A stretch of DNA of 64,000 bases. Origin: Adiantum capillus-veneris. Its lineage: Eukaryota > Streptophyta > Polypodiopsida > Polypodiales > Pteridaceae. The stretch is taken from contig CM043949.1 of assembly GCA_014529385.2 (NCBI GenBank), positions 109,303,977-109,367,976 on the forward strand, given 5' to 3'. Shown here one piece after another: positions 11,925-25,631 of the stretch (its first letter is position 1; each line of letters opens with the position of its first letter). The notes under the pieces are model-generated. The model did no database searches. It saw only the letters and a list, made by a program, of their open reading frames with translations, and was not told the DNA's origin. Made by a program: the position numbers and the translations under genes.

Positions 11925-13300
11925 GCTAGGAGTTAGCCATTAAAGGATCCTAAGTCACAGAGTTCATTGACCACACAGTCACAAGCTCATGTCAATCCTA
12001 GACCCATTATTTGTGAATTATATTATACCATTCGTATGGAGCTAGCTGCCCCCCATTAGTTGTGCATTAGATTCCCCATATGTAGTGCTAGCCGCCTATG
12101 ACCGTTAGACACAGAGCTAGGAGATTGCAAATTTTATTGTTTGGAGAGAGTTTTGATATCCCTCCTAGTTGTACTATATTTTCCTTGTGGATATCCAAGT
12201 ACGGAGACCTTAAACTATAATTTTTATTTAATTTTTTTCACAATAATCCCAAGGCTATTACTGGCATGCCCGTTGAGGTGTAGTGCTCCTTGTTTTTCAT
12301 TATTCAGTAGAACATTTGATGAATGCAAAGGGATGACATTGCCACTTCACACTTCATCAACTATATCTATTGGAGGAGATGTATCCCATGATTACATGTG
12401 TACTACTTCCTATTATTTCTCTTGTGGTTTTGGCATTTTGTATTTGACTTCATGGTTTTACATTGTTGATATTGACATATGTGTATTGTACTTGCTGGAT
12501 AGATGCTTGTATGTTTTTGCACATGTGTAGCTTAATTAGTTCACTTGTTTTCTTATTACATTGAATTTAGATTAAGTACGTCTTGGATTTTTCCTGAATG
12601 CATGGTACTTCTCTTCATAGCATATTTTTAAAATATCTTGTAATGATGGAGACTTTGACTATGTCTTAGGTCTATTTAGGGGTCAAACTAAGTAGCACTC
12701 TTAGTTAATAATGACTAATAATGACTTAATCAAAGAATTGAAAGTTATAAAATGCTTATTTGTTGTTTATTATTAGTACCCACAAAAAGGGGCCGCTCAA
12801 ATAAATTCAAGAAAAACAATAAATATACAGCCAATCAGAGTTTGCGTTATGCACAAGAGCCTACCACAAGAGTATCTACAAAATCCAAAAGCAAAAAAAC
12901 AAAAGGATACTTTCATGAGCTTCAGGTATGGAATTATTAGTTGAGAGAGTCGTGAGAATCTGACCATTGAGAAAGCTTAGGATGCTAATGAATCCCATAA
13001 TTATGTTATAATCCTTTGACTTTGCTATGAATTAAGTGCTCCATTTATGCTTGATTCTAAACATTTGACTTAATGTATTCAATAGGTAGACATTTGGATT
13101 AGTTAATCAATGCACATACATGCATTTTCCTCTGGCAAGTCAATGACAATATTTGCAAGTCACAAATTGTGTAGTTGATAATATTATTTTTGCTTGTATT
13201 TGTGGACCTGGATGCTTTTATCTTGATTCATTTCCTTTTGCAATCATATTGTTCAATGCTGAATCTTTACATCATGACATAGCTTTGTCAAGGATGACAA
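11925..13300. other. Intergenic DNA with no recognised gene
   Basis: AT-rich DNA with only short open frames that resemble no family I know. A short basic frame (12752-12940, plus) contains a KSKSKKTKG stretch, but nothing supports it as a gene. No tRNA, rRNA or clear repeat seen. Confidence 0.5.
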
Positions 13301-13345
13301 AGCTTGGGAAGGGGGGGGATGTTGGAGGCATCGAACACTAGTAGC
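13301..13345 (+). other. Possible polypurine tract and start of a decayed LTR
   Basis: A purine run ending in eight G and an A (about 13306-13320) is followed directly by TGTTGGAGGCATCG. A polypurine tract next to a TGTTGGA start is the usual 3' LTR junction of plant retrotransposons. No partner LTR, primer site or polyprotein is seen nearby, so this is a guess. Confidence 0.25.
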
Positions 13346-13942
13346 CATTTTATCTCCTCCGATCCATGAGCATATTTTCACATTTCCTATGTATAAATTG
13401 CCAAAATTTGATCAATTTTAGGGTTAATTACACACAAAGTAAAGTGCAAAAATGGGATTTTTGAGACCAAAATCAGATAGAAAATGCACTATTTGGGAGA
13501 TGATTATTGGATAATCGATATTATGTTGTGCAAATTTTAAATTTTTGATGCTTGCAAACTAAGTTGGAATGATGCAATTTTTTTGGTAATTATTGTATTA
13601 ATTTGTATACTTTTTTGTAATTATTGCATTAATTAACAAGAAATTACATTAAAATTACCTTAAAGCCATAATGATGATCTTTGCATGCAAAAAGACCTTG
13701 AAATAGTGCTTCCCTTAATGACCGTAACGACCTTAAAGTTGTAATGGTGATCTTGAAATGGAAGCAGATTGGATGACATTTAGAGTGAACTTGAGCACAC
13801 AAAGGATCTTTCAAACTAATTAGATATAGAGAAACAAGGTGTAATGGTGGTTCACAATGCAGCAACTACAAGCACATGATGTTGTCTATGGACGGAAGAA
13901 CCAGAGAAAACTGAGAGATCATAGATTTGAATGATATTGTGG

Positions 13943-13944
<2 letters not shown>

Positions 13945-13995
<51 letters not shown>
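13945..13995. repeat. (GA)n microsatellite
   Basis: About 51 bases of perfect GA dinucleotide repeat in intergenic DNA. Confidence 0.95.
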
Positions 13996-13998
<3 letters not shown>

Positions 13999-13999
13999 C

Positions 14000-14680
14000 A
14001 ACACACATGTTAGAGAAAGAGTATAGAGAGAATGTCAAAGTTTTCTTTTGTGATAGGTAGAGGGGCAAATAGTGCTTCCCTTAATAACCTTAAGTGTGTG
14101 TTGAGAGAGAGTGGCTTCAATGGAAGAGAGAGAGGAGAGGGGTGGAAAAATGACAATCTAAAATTCTAAATCATATATTTAAAAAATAAGTTATCCACCT
14201 CTCTTTTTGGGAGAAAATGCCTATTTTAAAAGCCGAGATATCGAAAAAGATTTTTTAGGTTGGGTTCATACAAGCTGGCCGGCACACTGTAACATTTCTC
14301 TTTGCCTCTGCTCTCCACATTCACATGGGACAGTAGCATACAATAATAAAGCAATGGCACGAATAGCAGACAACACATGGTAGATAGTTGAGCAGTTGAT
14401 TGTGAGGTTGTCACAATGTTGCACACAGTTCAACCCTCACTCTCCGGCTTTTGTGTTGAAAAGGAACTCGGCAGCAAGCTTCTTCCGACGATGGGGGGCT
14501 CACCCAAACAGTGGCGGGTCCCGAGAAGCTCCTCTTCTCTTTTGCCCAATGGACGTCTGCCAGGGAGGACAACATGCCTCTGCCCCTCACTCTACTGCCA
14601 CCTCGTTTGAACCCAACCTTATATAGGCCCAACCTAGACCTTGTTCCCCACTACTTAGGTAGTCAAAGCTAACTCAAAGC
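14000..14680. other. Intergenic DNA left of the candidate transposon
   Basis: No recognised gene. Several overlapping short frames occur around 14400-14630 in a locally more GC-rich patch, with no recognisable domain or splice structure. Confidence 0.4.
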
Positions 14681-14684
14681 TTAA

Positions 14685-16004
14685 CACTAGGTTGGTAACC
14701 TAAAAGGACATAAAAGTGTCCTTTCAGGGTTTTGAAAAAAACCTCCAAAACCATAGTAGATCCATTCATTTTGTAAAATCCTTTCATGAGGTTATAGTTC
14801 AAGGCCTACATCACATGGAAAAAATAAGAAACTTGTAAAATTTATCATCTTTTGATCACACCAAGCCTCCAAAGTTGATGGACGAGTACATTTTCATCAA
14901 AACAGTCATTTCTTACGTTTTGTTGCATAAAAATAAGATTAGGGATTTTTGTAGGACTTGAGATAAATTCCCTAGTTAACTTCAATGGGTTGGTGATCAG
15001 AACATATGATTGCTTCTCACTCACTATTTTTTGTTTTGCCAAAAGAAATAGGTACAAAAAAGTTGAATTTTTACCATTCTACAAACCTATCATCAAAGTT
15101 TCTATAGCCACGTTCAATACAAATAATATATGCATGTTTTCTTAGTTTCCTATTGTCCTTTAGGTTCATAAGGAGCCATGGAGCATGTCAAAAGAATAAT
15201 ACATCTCTTACCAAGGGGAATCTTGGGGACAAAGATGAAGTGCTAAATACAGCAAACATGAAAAAACTGGGTTCAACATTATGAGTTGTAGAATCCCATA
15301 GAAACTATTCAATATCTAGCCAAATTTGATCCTTATGACTAGATATGGTTACTACCTACAAAATGCATGTAGTTGTCACAAGAAACTAGCAATATTGAAA
15401 AAGCTATACTTGATATACTAGAATGTTTCATTTTCTTCTCTAATTGAAAAAATCAACCATCGTTGTCTACTATGCAAAATAGGGTATTAGGTGCCCCAAA
15501 ACTCAAGGAATATTAGCTTTATGTTACAATATGTGACATAGAAAATCAAAACTGCATTTGGATATCATGAAAGCCACCAAAAAAATCATAGAAGAGCTAA
15601 AATTGGCTAAAAACAAGATTTGACAATTTTTGTAATTTGGTCATAACTTACAACTTTAACATTTATTTCTCCCTAGAAGTATCAGGACATGTTGAGGACT
15701 ACTAAAGATAGTTCTCTAGCATTATAGACCTCAAAAACATGAATTCTAGAGTGATATAGTTGCAAAAAGTTGAAAAAAACCAAAAACAGGACCCGTTTTT
15801 TCACACAGTTTAGGTTGTGAAATGTTGTGCAAGGACAAGGTTAAAGATGGAATTCATATTCCAAAAAAATGTCAAGTTTTTTTCAGCTAATGAGACAACT
15901 TTCTAGACAAATAGCACCTCAAAATCCATTTTGAAACTCTTGACATAATTCAAGGAAAATGGTCACTTAACAGGACGTAAAAGTGTCCCATTACCAACCT
16001 AGTG
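14685..16004. mobile_element. Candidate non-autonomous DNA transposon with CACTAGG inverted repeats
   Basis: The left end reads CACTAGGTTGGTAA (14685-14698) and the right end is its exact reverse complement (15991-16004). Both are flanked by TTAA (14681-14684 and 16005-16008). Just inside each end is a copy of a small palindrome of the type GGACATAAAAGTGTCC (about 14703-14722 and 15972-15988), so the ends also carry subterminal repeats. The 1320-bp interior has no long open frame and no transposase signature. CACTA ends recall the CACTA/Spm superfamily, but that family makes 3-bp duplications, while TTAA duplication is a piggyBac habit; TTAA is itself palindromic, so the duplication could be chance. 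Superfamily unresolved. Confidence 0.6.
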
Positions 16005-16008
16005 TTAA

Positions 16009-16594
16009 GCATTGCCAAATAAAAAGGCCCTTATATACCCCATTCACTATCTAATGAGATATGAAAGTTTCTAATATGAGGGTATATATCCTTGAGCCTA
16101 GAGTAACCCAAGCTTGCATACATGGGCATACATGGGGATTGCCACACCCATTTTATGAGATAATGAAGGAACGTAGGTTTGAACAAAAACATCATGTAGA
16201 GTAGAAATAAGGTAACATAGGGAAAGTGGACATATGAATTGTAGTCTATTGGAAATGCATCTCGCTTCATGTATAGTATTAGTTCTCTCCCCACCAAGTC
16301 CCCTCCAAGGGTAACATCCTTTCTTGTCAGCTCTATTTCCTCCCCTTTCACATCCTTGATAAATTTTTTCCACTTCGGACCCCATAGGTCAAAATTGTTC
16401 ATGAAAGGGCTTTGCAATCCTTAAAAGGGGGAACTAGTCCTCACCTTTACACAATGGCAAACAATATGTAAATCCTATGAAATCGAGAATGTTCCACTAA
16501 TAAAGTGATACAAGTTAGATTGTGTTAATTCTCCATGTAGAACTAGTACTGTACATCTCAAGTTACTTTGGGACAAGCTTGTATATCCTAAAGG
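16009..16594. other. 3' flank of the receptor kinase gene
   Basis: Probably the 3' untranslated region and downstream DNA of the minus-strand kinase gene. A 128-codon minus-strand frame (16031-16417) starts with MQSPFMNNFDLWGPKWKKF. I recognise no family, and nothing (splice sites, second copy, domain) supports it as a gene. I see no clear AATAAA-type signal. Confidence 0.35.
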
Positions 16595-20566
<3,972 letters not shown>

Positions 20567-21010
20567 TTTGCCCTTATCACAATTTGCCGGCTCATTTCGA
20601 ACTCTCGTGTTTTATTTGCCTCTGATTTTAAAGTCTTGCACCTTTCCGTGAAATCAAACAAGCACGTTTATGAATTGGCTTCTAGAGCACCAGAGAGTTC
20701 CTTGACTAGCAGCTGTCTGAGATAGCGAGATGCTAGCAACTACAGTTTAAAGGTTAGAGCAGATTCGCGCGGCTGCGGTTTAACCCCCACCACCCCTCAG
20801 CAATTTTGTCTTATGCTCGTAACTGCAGCGCGCATACAAAACGCTTTTGTTAAGCAAGGCGGGGGTAGAAGACGGTGTATGCTCACTTTGCCGATTTCGG
20901 CAGAGTTGAGAGTGAAAGGCAGTGTTTTCTGACGCAAGCAAGCGGGGGTAGAACCTTGCCTGTGCGAATGCGCCCTTATACCTGTAGGTACTCTCTCCTT
21001 TATCCTTTGG
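20567..21010. other. Upstream region of the receptor kinase
   Basis: Should hold the promoter and 5' untranslated region of the minus-strand gene. A/T-rich words such as TTTAAAATC and AAATAAAA occur about 40-75 bases upstream of the ATG, but I cannot single out a TATA box. A near-identical word of about 18 bases (AAGCAAG..GCGGGGGTAGAA) occurs twice, near 20852 and 20936. Confidence 0.35.
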
Positions 21011-21038
21011 TATTGAAAGAAGCCACCTTCTTTCAATA
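21011..21038. other. Perfect 12-bp hairpin upstream of the kinase gene
   Basis: TATTGAAAGAAG, loop CCAC, then CTTCTTTCAATA: a perfect 12-bp stem with a 4-base loop, about 450 bases upstream of the start codon. Function unknown. Confidence 0.8.
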
Positions 21039-21066
21039 TGATTTCTCCACCCAAGGTGAATATTAC

Positions 21067-21749
21067 GACATGGAAGTCCCAAAAGGGACTGTGTGTAGTC
21101 CACAGAAATATGTGGGATACCACTTTAGCTTCACCATCGGCACATAGGATATATAAACTATGGAAGCACAACGCATTACAAAAAATAATCTAAATTTTAT
21201 GTGCACATGTGAACCGAGTTGCGATTCTTTGAATCATGTGAGCATCGCCAACCATGTTTCTTTACGTGAGATGTTAACAATGGCCGCACAAAGCATAGTC
21301 ATCAGTTACTTTAGTAGTGGATACTTATGCCTCATGCATGATCACATGGGCACCAAATGTAACTATGAAAGTCTTGATACCCCCTCTCTCTCTCTAAAAC
21401 CCACATAAACTAGGGATGAATCTTCAGTGAGACCGGCAAGAGTGGTTTTTGATGATGGGCTTTATGATTGCCTTACACAAGACTAATGTTATGACATTGA
21501 GTCCCAAAAGGGATCATGGTCAATATCTATAAGTGGGATACCACTTTACCTTCACCATTGGCGCATAGGTTCTATGAACGATGGAAGCACAATGTATTAT
21601 AAACTACATTCTACATATGTGTACACATGTGAATAGAGCTGTGCTTCTTTGAATTATGTGAGCAGAGCCAACCATGTTTCTTTATGTGAGATTTATCTGA
21701 TTACAAAAATCACCAGGCTGAGTATAGTTATTAGTTACTTTACTAATGC
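21067..21749. repeat. Two imperfect direct repeats of about 255 bp
   Basis: 21067-21319 and 21492-21749 align over their length, sharing words such as GTGGGATACCACTTTA, TGGAAGCACAA and AACCATGTTTCTTTA. They are separated by about 170 bp. The first contains a small AGTCCC-AAAA-GGGACT hairpin (21075-21090). A local segmental duplication; no coding signal recognised. Confidence 0.8.
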
Positions 21750-22343
21750 TTTTGTTTTTTTTTGGGCTTGATTGCAAGTTGTAGTTGTGTCTAGCACGGA
21801 GCAAGTCATAAACTTGGTTTTTTTTGGGATGGTTTGATGGTATATCTCATTTAAGGTTTCATCGTCAGGAAAATTTTGGATTCAATTTTGGTCCTTTTGG
21901 TGGTAGAGAGAGAATGCCATCCAACAATAGATTTTGACCTATCATAACGGTAGCTCCAATTTATTTCATTTCTATCTTGAATTTTTGCAATTTTAGAAAT
22001 GATGTTTTAATTGCTTTAGAAAGCTTGGAATTGAAAATATATCGCAATTTGCATGAATTATCCTTTTGCACGAATAGAGATAGGTCGAATGTGACGTAAA
22101 TCACATTGAATGTAGGTACACTTTTCTAAGTCAGAAAGTTTGTATACACCGAAGGGTGCAACTCTCTTCTCGGCATTTTCTTCGCTGTCTAAACTATAGT
22201 GCCTCTTTTCCTTGTCTTCTCTATGTTCCATCACAAACCCCGTAAAGGAAACAACAATGGAGAGCAGGCGACCTCATTGACCATCTACATCTATCAAGTC
22301 AGTGGAAATCTTCAACAACTTCGACCTGGACCATGGTCGATGG
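21750..22343. other. Intergenic DNA
   Basis: No recognised gene or repeat. Confidence 0.4.
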
Positions 22344-23540
22344 TTATCGACTAGAATAACCATTGGCAACTAGGTTCTTGTGTAGACAAGAAGAAGAAAG
22401 CGGGCGAGTAACCAATTCGTCAATATCTAGAAAGGACGTGTCAAAGGCTTTCGCATGTCTCAGACGAGGAAGACGGTAAAGAAAGTGCTCTACGACTTCT
22501 TCTACAACACGCCTCACTCTATCCATGGCTTCGGCATCCTCATTCATCTCCCACTTCCCACACATAATGGTCTAGAGTGGCCAATCTCGTCTCCGGAAAC
22601 TTCTAAGTGTTTCAGACTCAAGCTCCATCCAAAAATTCAGAAGTACTTACGACCAAATGTTGCAAACAGGCATATTCAAGCTTCATCCAGAACTTCAGAA
22701 GTACTTACGACCAAACGTTGCAAACATGTATGTACGTGTCTCTATCTTCATGCCCTTACATGTGTTTATAGACTTCTTCCATGACAAAGAGGTAAGACAA
22801 AGACCATGTTCATCTGCAAGTCGAAAAGCTACCTTGCTTTTCTAGATGACGCTTGGGATATCCACAATTCTAAGGCATTTTGTGCAAGGTGGACAAACTG
22901 TCAATTATGTGCAAGTGTATGATAGCATCACAAAAATTCATAGTTTCCTTGTACTACATAAGGTGGCATCGAATAAATGATCACTTGGTAGCTATGGACT
23001 AGGACCTATGTGATGATGCTAGTAATCCCTTCAGGGCGATTGAAGTAATGTGTGAAAATGAGCTGGTGACAATTGTTAGCGCTAGAAGTAAATTAAAATG
23101 TCACCCTAAGACAGGTCCACGAGGATTTGCTTAATGAGATCGAACTCAACATGCCTGCAATTTTATTTTTCAAGTGCAACATGCAAAAGGTATATGTTGC
23201 ATGTCCAGGAGTTATTGTGTCTATGTAACTTATGTTCTCATTGTGATCATGTTGACTAAACTCTTCTCCCACTTGGTATGCTGCAAGTATCTGAGAGAAA
23301 GGAAACTACGGTAGTATGTTCACAAATTGTAGAAGGTAGTCTAGATGTTGTGCATTGTATACCCTAATACAAAGACCAGTTTCACAGATCACTGTAATAA
23401 ATCACTTCATCATAAACCCAAGACGGCATATGAATGCCGTTTTCTTAACAAGCTGTATGCATCACCTTTGTAAACATTATACAATGATCAATACATAGGA
23501 AAATTTGCCTCCAATTTTTCATTCAATGTGTACAAATGAG
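22344..23540. other. Possible decayed coding DNA, unidentified
   Basis: Short stretches with protein-like composition appear on both strands, for example minus 22565-22344 (VEEVVEHFLYRLPRLRHAKAF) and plus 23001-23133 (NPFRAIEVMCENELVTIVSA). None matches a family I recognise, and they do not form one consistent gene. It may be the remnant of a host gene or DNA transposon. Confidence 0.25.
22621..22736. repeat. 58-bp tandem duplication
   Basis: Two adjacent 58-bp units (22621-22678, 22679-22736) sharing CAGAAGTACTTACGACCAAA. Two copies only. Confidence 0.85.
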
Positions 23541-23558
23541 TACAATTTAGTGAGTGTT

Positions 23559-23948
23559 TTACTGATCTCCAATAGAAAGTGAGGAACGGGCATGAGGGAT
23601 AGAGGGTGAGTCACGAGGGGATAATTGATGTGTGTGGGGGGGTGTTCGTTGGTGTGTTGGAGAGGTAGGGGCATCAAACATGGATGGAGGGTGATGAGGG
23701 GACGAGGTCCTTGGAGATGTATATGGGGAAATGGGGATGAGGATAGGCTGCTGTATTGCTAAAGGAGCTAGGGGGTATCTCATAGGTTGAGGCCGTGGAG
23801 TGGGCCTTGGTGCTGGCGACACAAATGCATTGGACACTCCTTCCGGGCATGTTGTTACAAGGTTGATCATGTTACCGACCAATGGGATCCTGAAAAAATC
23901 AACATGCACAACTCTATACTGTGCTAGTTTTCTAGCTTGCAAAATCAT
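23559..23948 (-). CDS. Proline-rich hypothetical open frame
   Basis: A 129-codon minus-strand frame. The first third has mixed composition (ending TCPEGVSNAFVSPAPR); the rest is low-complexity and rich in Pro, Ser, Thr and His, without a membrane segment. A splice-acceptor-like sequence (TTGATTTTTTCAG on the minus strand) falls at its left third, so it could be a last exon. It lies just downstream, in the same sense, of the Cys-box-like segment at 24020-24130, so the two may be parts of one decayed gene; their frames do not obviously connect. No family recognised. Confidence 0.25.
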   Translation of the reverse strand: MILQARKLAQYRVVHVDFFRIPLVGNMINLVTTCPEGVSNAFVSPAPRPTPRPQPMRYPLAPLAIQQPILIPISPYTSPRTSSPHHPPSMFDAPTSPTHQRTPPHTHQLSPRDSPSIPHARSSLSIGDQ

Positions 23949-24019
23949 TCAACCCTATACATTAGTTTAAGAAGCTATTAATAAGCCATGGATAATGATG
24001 AACAAAGAGAAGGTGCTTA

Positions 24020-24130
24020 CGCTTCTGCAATCCTCCCCATACATGCGCTCCAACAAGAGCTTTGTGTTCACTAACACCCTCCAGCCACAAGAATGACTGT
24101 CTTCTTGTTTGGAGACCTTGCAACTCAAAA
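24020..24130 (-). pseudogene. Possible Ulp1/C48-type peptidase Cys-box fragment
   Basis: The minus strand encodes KQEDSHSCGWRVLVNTKLLL. This resembles the catalytic Cys-box (Q...DCG.FVL) of Ulp1-type cysteine peptidases, a domain often found in plant Mutator-like and CACTA transposon proteins. A neighbouring segment (about 24130-24240, another frame) reads FNAYFLRSSQKFPTALETMT. No His or Asp box was identified, so this is a weak call on a short motif. Confidence 0.25.
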
Positions 24131-24886
24131 TGTCATCTCTTCCCTTATCTCCTCTTGGGTCATTGTCTCTAGAGCAGTTGGAAACTTTTGAGAAGATCTT
24201 AAAAAATAGGCATTAAATGTCATAACAATTTTGAGGTTGAGCATTGCCCTTTGTGCCTATGTAAGGACACTCCTCTACCAACTTGTCTAGAGGGGCCACC
24301 GCATACAAAAAAAAATGATAGTTGAGAGATGGTGCTAATTGCTATTAGATTGATTTTGAGAAATGTGACTTTAGGTTGGTTTTGACTTGGGCTTGAATAT
24401 GTGGATGTGAGTTGTTTGGGAAAATCCTTAATGTAGTGATTATTAGCCTTAGGGAAATGACATCAAGGAGGCGACCCTTTTGGCAAAGGGAATTTGCTTT
24501 GGTAATGCCAATATTCTTCGCATCTAGCAGCGAAAAAATGGGTCGATTCTTGTTGCATGAAGGAGAATGATGACGTGTAGAAGCTTTGAGGGGCGAGGTG
24601 GTATCAGGGTCTAGTCCTGCTGCATGGAGGAGGAGGAGGATTAGAAATAGTCTGTGACACTCAAGAAAGGACTCTATTGACCTTCCCACATTTATGTGGA
24701 ACCATGTAAGGAGTTTGCAAGGTAGCAATGCTTCCGCTCCACAGCGAAACCAACAAGGCTCTTGTGGGAGCTGAATTAACATCTGTGGTCAAGTGAGATG
24801 CATGCTTTCAACATACACAAAGAAGGTAGATTGTTTTGTTGCAATGGAATTAACAACTCTCTTATTCTTCTTCCTTTTCTTCTCCT
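24131..24886. other. Unassigned DNA with one unrecognised open frame
   Basis: A 145-codon minus-strand frame (24345-24782) has no recognised motif and no neighbouring splice structure. Apart from the weak peptidase-like context, nothing is identified. Confidence 0.3.
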
Positions 24887-25084
24887 CCTCTCTCTCTCTC
24901 TCTCTTCCCCCCCCCCCCCCCCCCCCCTTTCCCCCTTCTCACAAGTATTCAATTGTTGAATAGTTCTCATGTAGAACGTTAATGTGTCTTTAGATTGTTC
25001 CTACATCCTTAACATTTTGCTCTCTCTCTTTTTTTCTACCCCCCCTTCTCCTGGTTGCATCATTAGTTGGGCGTTATATATTTT

Positions 25085-25166
<82 letters not shown>
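24887..25166. repeat. CT/C-run/CA microsatellite cluster with a dispersed module
   Basis: (CT)n and a run of about 23 C (24890-24928) are followed by about 150 bases of unique-looking sequence, then (CT)n(CA)n at 25087-25166. The middle segment (words such as TTAACATTTTGC) is homologous to 54613-54780, which is also bounded by CT repeats, so the block is a dispersed repeat. Confidence 0.75.
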
Positions 25167-25501
25167 TTTTCAAAGGCACTCTTGCCTATCAGAATTCAAA
25201 GAAATTATAGATTTTTAAGCATGTCACATAGTTTAACTCTTTAAAAAAAAATTAAAAAAAATCCCATAACTAGTAGAAGGCCCGTTAACTGTGCAATCTC
25301 TCTCCCCATTCAAGGTGCCAATGTCAAGGTTTGTCTTTTTTTAAAAGCATTTTACCCAATTCAAGGATTTTGCACGAGTGAAAAATGTTATCTACCCTTT
25401 TGAAAACACACTATAATGCCAAGAAAAACATAATATCATGTAAATTTGAAGGGTACGGGTGTCCCTAGTGAGACGGAATCGCTATGACCTGGATGGTAAA
25501 A

Positions 25502-25553
<52 letters not shown>

Positions 25554-25567
25554 TATATATATATATC
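25502..25567. repeat. (AT)n microsatellite
   Basis: About 66 bases of nearly perfect TA repeat, left of the chromovirus G3. Confidence 0.95.
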
Positions 25568-25631
25568 TCATGGTCAATGACATGGATAACAACCCCTTCA
25601 TTTGCATGTATGCCCTCAAAGCGAGTGAAAG

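Noticed and set aside
13945-13995. GA repeat as a GAGA-type promoter element
   Set aside because: No gene starts nearby in either direction; similar repeats are scattered throughout the window.
16031-16417. 128-codon minus-strand frame downstream of the kinase gene
   Set aside because: No family, no splice sites and no homologue recognised; too short to support on openness alone.
24345-24782. 145-codon minus-strand open frame
   Set aside because: No recognisable motif, membrane pattern or repeat support; left as unassigned.
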